A program made the translations under genes and the position numbers. From Chalara sp. BL73 (lineage: Eukaryota > Ascomycota > Leotiomycetes > Helotiales), in contig CAKJVC010000153.1 of the NCBI GenBank assembly GCA_918026815.1, positions 1-64,000 of the forward strand: a stretch of DNA of 64,000 nucleotides, given 5' to 3'. The notes below the pieces were generated by a model, which saw nothing but the letters and a program-made list of their open reading frames with translations, ran no database searches and was not told the DNA's origin. Below are positions 1 to 11,800 of this stretch, piece by piece. How positions within the stretch are numbered: position 1 is the stretch's first letter; every line of letters starts with the position of its first letter.

Positions 1-2216
1 GTTACGCTAGTCTTTACCAATAATCAATGGACACTTCATAGCTATCGAAGCAGTCAAATACAATTTAAACTCCTTTCGGCTTCTAGCAATACCTGTTCAT
101 TTTTAACAACAATCTTCTATTTAGCCTCACATCTTGCCAAACGTAACACAGGGAAGCCAAAATCTAGCTTGATTTTTCGCGGAAGACAGACACCAAACGT
201 TTAGCCATGTCTCTCCTATAAGAAGACTATCTGAGGATAGAGGCCGGAGCGAGAATTACGCTATGAACTGCGTCAAAGGTTGGCACACATTAATGAGGTT
301 ATCCCAAATAGTCGAGATACCCTCCACCATCCACTTCTTTTTTTTTCGAGACTGGAGACGATGTTGAAATCAAGACAATAGCAGCTCTTTGAGCTCCTAC
401 GCTCCCTTGCTTAGAACGCTCGACGATCCAGCTCTTGCGGGAAGATACCATCTAAGCCAAATCGTGTTTGGAGGGTGCAACGATCATTTCCTAATTTGAG
501 CAGATATCGAACCACAGCTCCGACAGATTCTCGGCCCTGATGTAGAGTTCCCCAACAGATACCATCCAGCTACAGCAGCTCCGTCAACTTTGGAGACGTA
601 ATTACCACCTACAGGACATCCTCAGCGCAAAACTCGCCTAATTCCTCTAGCCCTCAGTTCAATCATGGCTCGTAGAGAGGCGCGCGGTCCTCACCTCCTC
701 ATCACCCACCACATTTAGTCCTCAGCCTTCAGGCTATACATCATACATCGCTGCTTGGGCCATGATCTCCAGGGAGAGGCGGGTCGCCCGCCAAGGCCAA
801 TTTTCAGAGGTAGCTTCGCCCCGTGGGGCTCGGATCGGTGATCATAGCCGTGGACGTGGCAACCATAACGGTCTTTCGCTAGCCGGACCTCGAGCCTCTC
901 TCCAAGGTACAATGCTCGCGCTACTGCTTCCAGGAGGGTGTTTTGGACGGAGGAGATATGGGATGAGAGGACGGAGGCGGAGCAGGGCGAAGCAGGGAGG
1001 GAAGAAGAGAACGTGGGTGCAGTGGCCAAAACGCTCAGGTTCCTCTTCTTAAGCATCAGTTATTCGGAGTGGCTGATGTTTTTTGCAAGACTTGCTTAGA
1101 GGAACAAATAATCGGTGAGTAATCAGTTGAGTGCTTGCCTGTCAAGAGGCTAAATATCCAAAGGAATATGAAGTGTTGAGGTGATATGTAGCGGTCTGTC
1201 TTGTGCTTAGGGGACTGCCTCTACCATGCAGGATCGGCCCGGCTTTTCGCCCTGTTTCGTAGTCTAGTTATGGTTCGGAAATGAAAATATTGACAGCTGC
1301 TCTATTGCGTCCTTTGTGAGTAGATAAATATGATACGCTCTTCTGGGGCAACATCAATTGTCTATCTCGTTTTTTAAAGTATCGATAGGACATCTTCCTC
1401 GCGTATACAATTTATTCAGGTTATTTTGTCTGGGATCTTGTAAGAAGTACAAGATATGGATCCTCTCGAGAGATCGCTGTCTAGAGTTTGTAGCTACAGC
1501 TCTATTTGATCCGACATACTTTGGCCAAGACTGTTGTTAGCAGATGCAGTCAACTGGGAAGATCCTTACGACAAGTGGACCCATATCCAGCTATGCTTTT
1601 CGTCTTTGATTAGGACATGATGATGCTACCGGGCGGCGGCAATGGACTAGTATCACCTAATAATAGGGAAGGCTGTAGGTCTCATCATCGGATATTGGAA
1701 TAACAAAATGACCAAGACAATGGTCAGCGACGAGCACGAGGGCAGAGGCTCCTAAGCTCCTGCATTAGAGGATGGAGGAATACCAAATGCTGTGATTTTA
1801 TGGTGTAAAATCTTGCCGTATGAGTGGTGGATTTCACTGGTAAGCTTGGCTCTACTGTACAAGCATCCTCACGTTAGTTAGAGCCATGATCTGGTACATG
1901 CTGTGATAGGTAAGTGCCGAATTATTCTCGGTTCTAGCTGTGTTTATATTCCTGTACAGAGATCAACCACAAGTATCTTATACGACGAAGATCATGCATC
2001 CATATAAGGCGGGATGAGGACAATACCTTTCAACACGCATGAAATGGCCGGGAATTGGTCTGTCCAGACTTAAAAGAGGGGTACGATCAGGTAGGTAAAT
2101 GATATTAGGTGGAGCTGCATTTGTTCCCTGTTCAATATATTCGAGAAGCATTATTTATATGCCCAACATCTGGGTCATTACGCCGTGGCAATATGCTGCT
2201 TTCTTCCAATCATATC
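1..2216. other. Stretch without a supported gene
   Basis: Normal base composition with no recognisable coding homology. Two overlapping open frames exist around 715-1056 (113 aa on minus, 96 aa on plus). Both are rich in Arg, Ser, Gly and Ala and neither resembles a family I know; the local GC-richness alone could keep both open. A 60-codon frame at 1358-1540 is likewise unsupported. No tRNA or rRNA was recognised. Treat as intergenic, or as untranslated region of a gene outside the window. Confidence 0.45.
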
Positions 2217-3158
2217 TCATGACAACATAACGCATAGCGCGTGTCGTTTATGAATTTGCCTTCGGCTCAACCAAAGATACCTTCGTCTTGCTATTAGGTT
2301 CTGCAATTTCCTACTTTTGCTACTATATGGACCTAACGGCAGGGTCAGCAATGTTCTACTCTTATTGTAAAGGAATAACCCACTTTGTTGCCATAGAGCA
2401 TAGCTTGAAACAATCAATATCGGTAACGCAATTATGATGGCTGTAACTCTCCTTGCGACATAATTGTAATTTGGTGGCAAAGGTTTACTTCCAGGCACAT
2501 TCGGTCGTGCTCCCGCTCTTGTTGAGATATTGTCCACAATTTTCGAGTTTAACGCCGCAATGGGTATTTTAGGTGCAGATTTTGGAGGAGGTGGAGGTGA
2601 TGCGGCAGGCTGCGCCGGCTTTGCAGTGGATTGTGCGGGTGCGTTTGCAGGTAGTTTCGAGGATATGGCAGCCTTTGATGAGGAATTATTTGCAGATTTT
2701 GCGGTGATTGCTGAGGTCTTCGCGGAATTTGTAGGCAGCCCATGTTTTTCCTGCACCATATTAAGTATCTTAGAGTTGCCAATTTTGACTTCAATATTCT
2801 CTGTGGGCTCCGACGTTGTCCCTGAAGCTGGAGGTGACGAAGGAGCTTTTGGAGCAGGTTCAGCAATCTTTGGCTCAGCCTTAGACTTTGCCGAACTCGA
2901 AAATATGGGTTTTGAGGTTACTGTAGTCGCAGTGGAGGCTTTCGCTAGTCTTTTTTTTTTTTTTTTTTTTTTTTTTTGACAGGCGTTATTGTGGTTGCTG
3001 CAGGCTTTTCGGTCGAGGGCTTTCACTGCCTTGGTCTTCGTCGTCGCAGTTTTGGTCGATTTTGCTCTAGTTGTGGTCTTGACCGGTTCCCCTTCCAAAA
3101 TGACCTTCTTTGGCCTTCCTCTCTTCTTGACAACTTCGGTGATGACTTCAGCATCCAT
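2217..3158 (-). CDS. Lys/Ala/Pro-rich protein with AT-hook-like motif and one membrane segment
   Basis: A frame of 313 codons read from the ATG at 3158-3156; the frame is open slightly further upstream but only with a GTG. Residues about 10-17 read KKRGRPKK, an AT-hook-like or basic nuclear-targeting motif. A long low-complexity part rich in Lys, Thr, Ala, Ser and Pro follows, with a poly-Lys run and a PPPPP stretch. Near residues 240-262 is one strongly hydrophobic segment (TAIIIALPILIVSSYALW) preceded by RR, then a basic tail. Fungal proteins with this disordered N-terminus plus single-anchor layout exist, but I do not recognise a named family and assign no function. A GTGGGT...TTAG segment of 51 nt after the membrane segment could be an intron; its length is a multiple of three, so the frame is open either way. 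The poly-Lys run is encoded by a 27-base homopolymer, and the sequence just upstream reads better in another frame (see findings). Confidence 0.6.
   Translation of the reverse strand: MDAEVITEVVKKRGRPKKVILEGEPVKTTTRAKSTKTATTKTKAVKALDRKACSNHNNACQKKKKKKKKRLAKASTATTVTSKPIFSSSAKSKAEPKIAEPAPKAPSSPPASGTTSEPTENIEVKIGNSKILNMVQEKHGLPTNSAKTSAITAKSANNSSSKAAISSKLPANAPAQSTAKPAQPAASPPPPPKSAPKIPIAALNSKIVDNISTRAGARPNVPGSKPLPPNYNYVARRVTAIIIALPILIVSSYALWQQSGLFLYNKSRTLLTLPLGPYSSKSRKLQNLIARRRYLWLSRRQIHKRHALCVMLS
2951..2977. repeat. Homopolymer of 27 T inside a coding region
   Basis: An uninterrupted T27 (A27 on the coding strand) encodes Gln-Lys8-Arg in the minus-strand gene. A run this long is prone to slippage and to sequencing error, and any change not divisible by three would shift the frame. 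Confidence 0.95.
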
Positions 3159-4262
3159 TTTGCGCACGCAATTGACAATGTGGTGAATGAAAGCTTGAAC
3201 AGATTTTCTGTGCCTGGAAAATCAATTTGGCGCGTCGGCAAGATTGACGCGTTTTGCCGAAACTGAGTCCTGCCGTTCCTCTTTCGATCCCACGCCTTTT
3301 TCCACCACAAATCAACTGGGATGAGCTGAACTCACTGTCTGCAAATCGAATATTTTTGCAAAGTACTTTTCTTGATGACCTGCTGTTTCCATATCATATC
3401 TCCTTTGTTAGTTCAACTTCATCATTTGCATGAATTTAGAGATTGAAGTTCACGCGAATCCTTGCATCTGCATTGGCCCCAGATTCTTCTCTTTAACACC
3501 AGCATCATCCAAGTTGGCAACTTCTATCTACTGTTTATCGTCCAATCATTATTCTACTATCAGCTTTTGCGGCCGCTTCCATGTATTGTATCTGCGAGGA
3601 TCGCTCTATGAGGATCGCCAAATTGGATGACAAGAGTCTGTGGCAGTTAACTGTGCCCTCAGGCGTGTTCTAGACTCTGATTTGAGAATACGTAGTTCAC
3701 GACTCCAAGATATGACGGGTCTTGGGCCTGTTTTTGAAAGTCTGCAGAACTTTCTCGCTGAAGAAGCAATCTCCATGCATCAACATCATGTGATTAAAGG
3801 TGTTGAACCTCTTGACATGTCAATAGAGCCAGGCCAAGACTAACCCCAAGAGTACAGCTGTGCGATGACCAAATGTTTGCGGTAGTTACGAGCTGCAGGA
3901 GGTGGCTGCTTCGATGAAATCGCAATTATTGCCAGTCTGAGGTCTGAATGACACCAGCCACGTGACGACAGACATGATGTCGAAGTTTCAAATCGCATCT
4001 AGAACAATCTCAAACGCATCTTTCTGATAAGCCGCCTTCTTTGATTTGCTACGTAGGGGCCGCGTTTCCGGATATCAGCAGGTCGGTATCTCGTATCGAG
4101 CTTGGAATATGCTTCACAGCCACTAAATTTAGCGACTACTGCCGATACGAGCTTGTTGACCTCAACTCCTCAAAACCGCCGCTTCACAGCACTTATGAAG
4201 AAGTCTTATAGGGATTATCTATCCCGCAGAGTCTATCGTAGGAAGATCATACCCCCAAAATC
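3159..4262. other. Intergenic stretch
   Basis: Normal composition between the divergently oriented genes at 2217-3158 (minus) and 4263-5078 (plus), so it should hold both promoters. Short frames at 3430-3630 and 3640-3843 have no recognisable content. No conserved regulatory motif could be assigned. Confidence 0.5.
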
Positions 4263-5078
4263 ATGACGTCATCTAACCAAATATTTCTTACAAGTCGGAG
4301 TAGGACATCATCCTTGGTGGTCGTCAAGTCGGAGTATGAAGACATCTTCGGGCAGCTTCCCGATATTATTCAAGAAGCTTCAGTCCTGACGGAGTGTGAG
4401 TTGTAGTCTTTGGGATGAAAGAGAACTTGAGACTAACGTCTTGAAGTCTCAAGTCGCAACCTAAGCGCTAGTCGGATTCGTTCACCCAGTAGTGCAAGCT
4501 CTGGCTCAGAGTCGATCTTCTATGTATCCTCAAATATTGACTCGGCAGTGGAATTGCCTGATCTCGATATCACTGACGCGAAAATCATTGCGAAGTACGG
4601 ATCCGATCTAACAGGTAACTTCGCTGAGATAAAAGCGCATGGAGCAAAAGCATTCTTCCAAAAGCAGAATGCGTCTACCGGGTCGACTTACTCATTGTGT
4701 ACTTGTTCGACCGGTTATATTTGGGTTGACGTGTTGCCTATAAGTCTTAAGGTGGATGAAGAAGAATTCATGCACCTAGAAATTATTATTGGCAGGTTTG
4801 CTCTAAAGACGAGAGATCTTATTCTAAGAAAAGTTCCATTTCGATATAGGCATATTGCAAGAAATGGTGTCTTGGATGGTCAGCTTACGCTCTTGTTCTC
4901 GACAGTTTTGGGCAAGTATGTGCGTCTGCGCATCAAAGGTCATCAGTATGAAGCTGCTATGGAGGCTGCAATTTTGGAGAGCCGTCATGAGTTCCCCTGG
5001 CTAGTCAATGGGCGATTTGGGAACTTCAATCTACTTTTGGAGAGTCTGCACAAAGGCGCCATTGCCACCTGTTTCTGA
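4263..5078 (+). CDS. Hypothetical protein, two exons
   Basis: Proposed exons 4263-4395 and 4447-5078, together 765 nt (254 aa plus stop). The ATG at 4263 is preceded in frame by a TAG seven codons upstream. The 51-nt intron 4396-4446 starts GTGAGT, has GACTAAC as a branch site 14 nt before its end and ends AAG. Removing it joins exon 1 in frame to the long second frame, which has no ATG start of its own. The N-terminus is Ser/Thr-rich (residues 1-80). The rest is a mixed, globular-looking sequence containing CTCSTGYIWVDVLP and a segment ending HEFPWLVNGRFGNFNLL. I do not recognise the family. The frame continues past the TGA for about 46 and then 26 codons of protein-like sequence broken only by another TGA, so the present product may be a truncated form (see findings). 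Confidence 0.6.
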
Positions 5079-5311
5079 CGTATCTTTAATCTCTCGATCC
5101 ATGATTATTGGGAGATGGAAGAGCTGGACAGAAGAATCGATCTTGCGAACACGATATTTCTTGCCAAAGCGAGTGTCTCGATCTCTCCGAACAGCACAAT
5201 ATGACGCTACCGATCTCTTCAGTGCTTGTTTCAAAAGTATCGCGCCCAGGATACCATAAACTACGGAAGATAACACGTTTTAGCCCCCAAAAAAGAATGA
5301 CTTAACGACTC
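5079..5311 (+). pseudogene. In-frame continuation of the upstream gene beyond its stop
   Basis: In the frame of the preceding gene, the TGA at 5076-5078 is followed by an open stretch including DYWEMEELDRRIDL, a second TGA (about 5201), a further open stretch of about 26 codons and a TAA. The residue make-up (charged, amphipathic) looks like a real C-terminal helix rather than random translation. It could be a lost C-terminus or chance; no intron removing both stops was found. Confidence 0.35.
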
Positions 5312-7052
5312 TTACGATACAGGAACCATCAATCTATCAACATTTGGCGCTACGAAACATCAGCACAATACGATTTCAGGGATAAAGGAGGTAACTTACC
5401 ACAGCCACCATTATATCCTTCAAACCGAATCGTATTGGTTCCACTGATCAATGTTGTGGTTAAGACACTAGTCTTCGGTGTTCGATCCCCATCCGTAGGC
5501 ACAAAAGCAAGGATCTGCGAAACCCCGTTCACAACCACATTTGAATACCTCTGAGTCGAGTCACCGTTGGTATAATGAACACGGATGGTTGTTTTCCCCG
5601 AAGCTGTGCTGCTAACAGATGGGAAGGTCAAGGTTCCGCCATTGGAACAGCCAATCCAACCTACTTCCGAAGCGCCAGAGCAGCCGGAACAAGAGACAAG
5701 TATTGCACCATTTGCGCGGACTTGAGTTGATGATTCAGCTTCGGGAGTCGTCTCAGTAGGACCAGGGGCCCAGGTTCCAGCTTGAGCATCAAGCACCCAG
5801 TTCACGCGATTTGTCTGCTCCCGTTAGTGGTTGAAAATGACTTAAGAATTGTTAAGACGCACAAGGCTTGCAGTGGTTCCGGAGATTGTCAGAGGAAGCC
5901 ACACATATGAAGACGATGAAAGATCAGTGCTTATCCAACGGTCTCCCATGTACCTATACAATATAAGTTGAGTCAAAGTTCAGGAGAGTTGAAAACGTAC
6001 ATCACAACACCATTGATATTGGCGATGAAGGTAGTTTGTGACGTATATGTATTTGAGCCAGTATCCGCAAAATTCTGCCACGCTGACCAAGGGCCTGATA
6101 GAGACGTCGCTGTAGAGTAGACGTTGTCATTGGGGTTCTTTTTCATCAGCACAAAGAATTCTGGATAGTTCGAGGACATTCCTTACCCAGCCTGTCAAAT
6201 GCGAGCCAAACATGAAGTATGTGCTGCCGCTCTTGTAAATAGCTGGAGACTCAATCTTCTCAGCCCAGACGTATGTCGCAGATTCCACGGTTAGGTAATC
6301 GCTTGATAGTTTGTCGATGCGAAGACCATTGACACGCTATTTATGATTAGCAAAGTGATCCTCTTCGGCCATTTCATTCCTCACATCTTCAGTTAAAAGG
6401 TAACCTATGCCATCGGTGTCTATTCATACTTAGCGTTGTTTCAATTATGTTCAGTCTTTGTGTTCATACCTTTGTACAAACCGATATCACGACTCTGAAA
6501 GCCAAGTGGCTGACTCGAACCCCTTCAATTCAATGATCAATTTGCGTTCTTTCCCCCAGGCCGATAGAGTACACACCTGTAGGTGTAGGAGCCGCAAATA
6601 CTGCTACTAGTTGCCACTCCAGCCTTTGCCTCCCCATAACTCGAGCTATCGATATGAAGCCACATCACATATTGCCGCGAGGCATCATTATAGATCACAT
6701 GCGGCCGTTCGACGACCCTGCTGGGCCCAAGATCGCCAGAAGTCTGCAGAGTAAGAAGTTGGTTCACGAACGTCCAGGAGACGAGATCGGTGCTTGAATA
6801 GCAGTTGATGGACTGGAAAGCACTACCGTTGAGTTTGTTCTCGCCGATGAGGTAGTAGATGCCATTGACATAGTTTATGCCTCCCCCATGGGCTTGGACA
6901 TGTTGATTCGTCCCTGCTGCAGTCCAGGTTGCTCCTGGGATCTGTGCTTCTTAGCCAAAGGTATAGGAGCAAGAGCCAAGACGTACGATCTGAAGAGACG
7001 CCTCCACGAGGTTTCCAGCTAGAGCAAGAGTCGAGAGAATGGAGAGCAACAT
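5312..7052 (-). CDS. Secreted exo-beta-1,3-galactanase-like glycoside hydrolase, GH43 plus CBM35-like module
   Basis: Exons on minus: 7052-6987, 6941-6577, 6513-6470, 6419-6385, 6336-6187, 6137-6001, 5953-5863, 5814-5400, 5349-5312. They sum to 1341 nt, 446 aa, with every phase consistent and every intron 45-63 nt, GT...AG. Residues 1-18 are a signal peptide (MLLSILSTLALAGNLVEA). Residues about 23-290 form the five-bladed GH43 domain of the subfamily 24 type, with AHGGG, NCYSSTDLVSWT, VVERPHVIYN, RDIGLY and SLSGPW. Glu100 (in VERP), Glu199 (in IESPAI) and Gln254 (in TYTSQTTF) sit where the general acid and the unusual Gln of fungal exo-beta-1,3-galactanases sit. From about residue 318 a CBM35-like beta-sandwich follows (CSGCSG, VGWIG, GTLTF, NTIRFEGYNGG). 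Expected role: release of galactose units from beta-1,3-galactan side chains of plant arabinogalactan proteins outside the cell. The gene appears intact and lies about 660 bp from a hypermutated block. The third-exon acceptor (GAG) is the least certain junction. Confidence 0.9.
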
Positions 7053-7654
7053 CCTGAAGACTCAAAATAGCAATCTTCAGCAATCAAAACACAAAGCAGC
7101 TTTTTTCCTCCTCCATCCTGGCTTCTCTTATATCACATTATCCTAATTCTTGTATCACAAAATACCACTTCGGCTCATGATCAAGCAAGCAAGGAGAACA
7201 TAGCCCGTTTTCCCGGTCAATATTCCGTCCGTTACATATAAGTGAAGCGCTTACTCGCATGTTCTTGGATCTTAGGTCATACTGGAGGGATATACTCCAC
7301 AATCTGACCGATTCGTCTAAAAGCACGCGAACAACAGGGAGGACGTCAGTCACATCGAAGTTGAGTATCTGGCTGTAGGTCGTACGGATGTATGCACCCG
7401 CATATCGATCGGAACTCTTCCTCTGATTTGATGCCTCCCGGACCGAACCGGAAAACATTGAAGCTTCGATACAACTCTGTCTGCAGGTGCCGGACCGAGA
7501 CGGAGGAGAATGGAAAAACTATCGGTTGAGGGAATGCCTCTACTGGGTCATTGGGCAATGAGGTGCCACAGTCGATGATTTTCAAACTCCATATTTCTGT
7601 TTTTGCACTTTAATTCCTACAAGGCCTTTAACAGGCTGTCTTCATATGCCAAAT
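7053..7654. other. Upstream region of the galactanase gene with two doubtful frames
   Basis: Should include the promoter of the galactanase gene. Two overlapping minus-strand frames (7138-7458, 106 aa; 7346-7585, 79 aa) contain plausible-looking stretches such as FDVTDVLPVVRVLLDESVRLWS but match nothing I know, and neither extends over the whole segment. They may be a frameshifted remnant. Normal composition ends near 7.72 kb, where transposon sequence begins. Confidence 0.35.
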
Positions 7655-7715
7655 AGCCAAGTTGTTGTTCGCTACAAGCTTTTCCGGCTTACTTTCGATT
7701 GCTTTATAAGCTAGC
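7655..7715 (+). mobile_element. Fragment of a Y-family Gypsy 3' internal region, left part
   Basis: Matches 52340-52388, just upstream of the 3' LTR of element Y, including GGCTTACTTT and GCTTTATAAGCTAGC. It continues at 14261 after the inserted element 1a. The last five bases, CTAGC, are the target-site duplication of element 1a. Confidence 0.75.
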
Positions 7716-8159
7716 TGTAACGTACTGGGTAGCCTTAGGCCTGGGTAGCTGGGCTTGGGGCTCGTCGGTCGGTATGGTGTGTATGAAATAAACTAGACAC
7801 TGCTCCTCACTAAAAAGTGAGACGTTACAAGTATAACAAATAAACTATATTGCTAAACTATAATAAAAGTTAAGCACGAAGCTCTTAAACTATAAAACTA
7901 CGACTATTTATATATTATAACTAAACTGAAGTTTCCTAGAGTTTTAGAGTTTATACAGACTTTAAAACTTTTCAGACTTTATTACGTGACGTAGCCGCGA
8001 TTTCCGGAGTCAAAAGCCGTTTGCTTTTTACTTACTTAAAGTTTTAAAACACTGGCTAATTTTAAAACTTACATTTTAGGATTTTATTAGTTCCGAAGTG
8101 CTAAAACGTTTTAAAGCTTTTTTTAAACTTTAGCAAGTTTTAAAATTCAGTTTGTAATA
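7716..8159 (-). repeat. 3' LTR of element 1a
   Basis: 444 bp. The outward-facing part (7716 to about 8030) is lightly mutated; the inward-facing part is heavily mutated. A purine-rich tract lies just inside it on minus, as expected of a polypurine tract. Confidence 0.9.
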
Positions 8160-8869
8160 CTATTTTTTTTGTTTTAGCGTGCTTTTACGCTTAAATACAA
8201 ACAAAGAAATCTCGCGCGAAAAACATAGCTTTTTATTTTTTTATTATGCTATTTTAGCGCACGAATAAAATCAAAATTGTAGTAAAGTTTGTTTAAAAAA
8301 ATTCGTAAAAATTCAAACTAGCTAATTTTATCGAGTTTGTCGGCAAAAAATATTTTTGTGTATTTAGTGTAAAAAAAAATTTAAAATATATTGCTAATTT
8401 AAAAAAAGCGTTTAGCAAAGTATTTAAAATATATACAAGCAAAGTATTTTTGTAATATAAACGTTTTTTGTTCGAATGTTAAAACTTCGAAATTTCGCGC
8501 TTAACTAACTAAATGTTTTCGATTGTTAACTGAAAAAGCTAAACAATAAAAAAAAGCTTCGGTTTAAGCTTAAAAACTATAGTTAAAATAGCTCGTTTTC
8601 AAAAACAAAAAGCATTTATTAAAAATTGTCGAAAAAAATAGCTTGTTATAGTTTTCGCTATTTAAAAAGTTGAATACTGCTAAAAAAAAAAAAACTAAAA
8701 CGAAAAAACGAAATGCAAAATAAACTGCTGTTACTAATATCGCTTTTGCTACTAGCGAATTTTATAACGATTTTTAGCGAAATTTTTAGTTTTTAAACTT
8801 TTTAAGCAAATCAAAATTTTGTTAATAAAATTTTGCTAACAATTTAAAGCAATTAAAGTTGTTTTTAAA

Positions 8870-11800
8870 TTTTTATATGTTTTTAAGTATAAGTAGTTTT
8901 TTATTTAACGAAATATTTAATTTGTGTTTTAATGTACTTGTAGTTTAAAATTTGTTTTACTTTATATTCGGCGTTTAAATTAACTAAAAAATTTCGGTTT
9001 TAAATATTAGTAAAATACTCGATAATGCTTTTTAAGCAAAAATACGTAAAATACTAAATAAATATTTATATTTTTAAGTAAATTTAGTTTGTAATTTAAA
9101 AGTTTTTGACTTTTTAATTTTGTAAAGTTTTAGTTTTTATAGTTTAGTTTGTTATTTAGCTTTTTAATGTTAATGTTTTTTAAATAAATAAATTTTTTTT
9201 TTTTTAAAAATAAGCTTTTAACTACGTTTTTATTGTAGTAATAAACGTTTTTTTTACGACAAACTGCAAGTTTTTGTTAGTTTTTATGTAATTTTTAATA
9301 TTTTAAATCTGGATTTAAGTATACTTATTATTAATATTTGTAATTTTTAGTTTTTTGTATACTATTAGCTCGTAACTATAATTAGCGAAAAATAGTAAAA
9401 TTGTAGTTGTTTTTGTAACTAAGCTGTTGTATACAAACTGCGCAAGTAATAGTAGTTGTACTTAATTGTTTTGTTTGTAATTAATATAGTATTTAAAATA
9501 TGTTTTTACTATTTAGTTTATTTTTTGTTTAGCTGTTTATTTATAAATAAAAAAATATAAATAGCTTTTTTAACGTTTAATTGCGCTATTAAGTTTATTT
9601 AAAATTTAAACGTAAAAACTTGTTTTTATTCAATATAATTTTTTTTTAATAATTCGTATAAAACAATTACTTTTTTTAAAAAAAGTATATACAAAATTTT
9701 TGCTATATTTAGCTTATAGTATAAAACGAGTATTATATACTTTGTTAGTTTTTTATTATAATTAAAATAAAGTCGTATTTTACTTTTATTACTAAATTTT
9801 TAAATTTCGAAAGTTTAACAATAAAGTTTTAAAATATTAATTTTTACAGTATAAATAATATCGGAATTGTTTTTATTTGTTTATAAAAAGCTCGACGAAA
9901 CGCTTTGTTTTTAATACAAATATTACAACTATTAACTACTGTTTTTACTATAGTTTTTAATTTTAAATATTAAAAAGTTTTTGTTATTTTTTATAAGTTT
10001 TTTATTTTTAGTATTTGTATACAAAAAGCTATACTGTTTTTTAATAAAGCTTTTTTTTATTTTTTTTTAATATATACAGCTTTTTTGTATTTTTTTGTCG
10101 AAAAATTCTGTTGTTTTTTTATTTTTTTTACAAAGTAAGTTTTAGTATACGTTATATACTAAAGTTTTGTTTCGCGCTATTTTTAAAGCGTACTAACTAT
10201 AATTTACTAAAATCGTGTTTTATAGTAACTGCAATTTTTTTATATTAAAAACAAAGTTACTGTTTTTAAGTATTTTAAGTAAAACTGTTTTTTATATACT
10301 TTAAAATTTTTATATTTTGGTTTTTGTTTAGCGCGTTAGTTTTAATATTATTTGTTTTATTAACATATTTAATAACTAAGTTAAATTCGGCTAGTTTTTT
10401 GCTTATTTAGCTAATTTTCGATTTTTTAAAATTTTAATAATAGTAAAAGTTCGAAAATTTATATAGTCGGTATAAATAATAACTGTAAACTTAGCTTTTT
10501 GCAAGTAAATACGTTAATATTTAAACGTTTTTATAATTGCAAATAGTTTTTTTTTGTATATATTATAGTTTTATTTAGTCGATAATATAGTTTTTAAAAA
10601 GTAAACAATAAAGTATAGTTTATTGTTATTGTTTTTTAAAAGTATATCGTTTTTATTGTTATATCGGAAATATCGGTTTTTACTATATTTGCTTTGTTAC
10701 AATTGTAATATTTAAAAATAAGTTTTTAGTGAATTTATTTTTAATTTTTTTAAAAACTGTTTTTTAATTTATTTTTTATTCGAAAAATACGTTTTTTTAG
10801 TTAATTACGTTAAAAAGTACGCAAGTTTTAAATATTTTTAATAAATTGTTAGTAAAAATTAGCGAATTTTAAAAATAATTGTATGTTTTTTACGTTGCGT
10901 AATAATTTCTATTTTTAAATATTTTTAATTTTAATAAAATTAATTGCAAAGTATTTTGTTTTAACAATATATTTTAAAAAGTTTATTTTAGTAACGCTAA
11001 ATTTACATTTCGATAGTTTTAGCCGGAAATTTATTTAAACGAATTTTTTATAACTTGTTTTATATATTTTTCGTGTTTTTTTAGCTTTTTTAAAAAAATT
11101 AAAATATTGTTAAAATAATATACAACAGTTTTTTAAAAAAATTCTTTTTAGTATATTTTTATTTTGTTTTTAGTATATAGTCGAAATATTAATTAAACTA
11201 AAAAGTATAACTATATATTTTTATAGTTTCAAAAACAATATAAAAACTGTTTTTTATTTATAGCTTTTTTTAATTTGTATTAAAACAAACGAACTTTTTA
11301 ATTAAATTTAATAAATATTTTTGTTTTAGTTAAATTGTTTTGCAAATATTAGTTATTAAATACAAAATATACATTTTTATTATAATATTGTTTAAGTTAT
11401 AATAGTTTATACAAAAGTTTTTTTTTAAAGTTTTTTTGTTTTTTTTTTTTTATATTAGCAGTATATTTAATACTGCCGGCAATTTAAATTTTTAATTTAT
11501 TTTTTTTCGCTAATTTTTGTATATATTTTTTAAGCGTTTTTAAAGTTTGTAAATTATAAAGTTTTAGTTTCTTAAAAAATAGCTTTTTTTTTTTTTTTAA
11601 ATTAATTTTATAGTTTTATAGTTAATATTTTAGCAAAACACATATATTTTGTAAGTTTTCGAACAATTATAAACACTTTTTATATAGTACAAGTATTTAA
11701 TCGAATATATTTTTTATATTTTATTATACTGGATTTTTAAGTTTTTAAAGTTTTAGTTTAAAAAAAGCAGCGCTAGTTTTTTTTTTGTTATACGTATTTT

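Noticed and set aside
715..1056. Overlapping ORFs on both strands (113 and 96 aa)
   Set aside because: No family resemblance, both open because of local GC-richness, no intron or context support.
7138..7585. Two minus-strand ORFs as a single frameshifted gene
   Set aside because: Joining them gives no recognisable protein; no clear intron or frameshift site.
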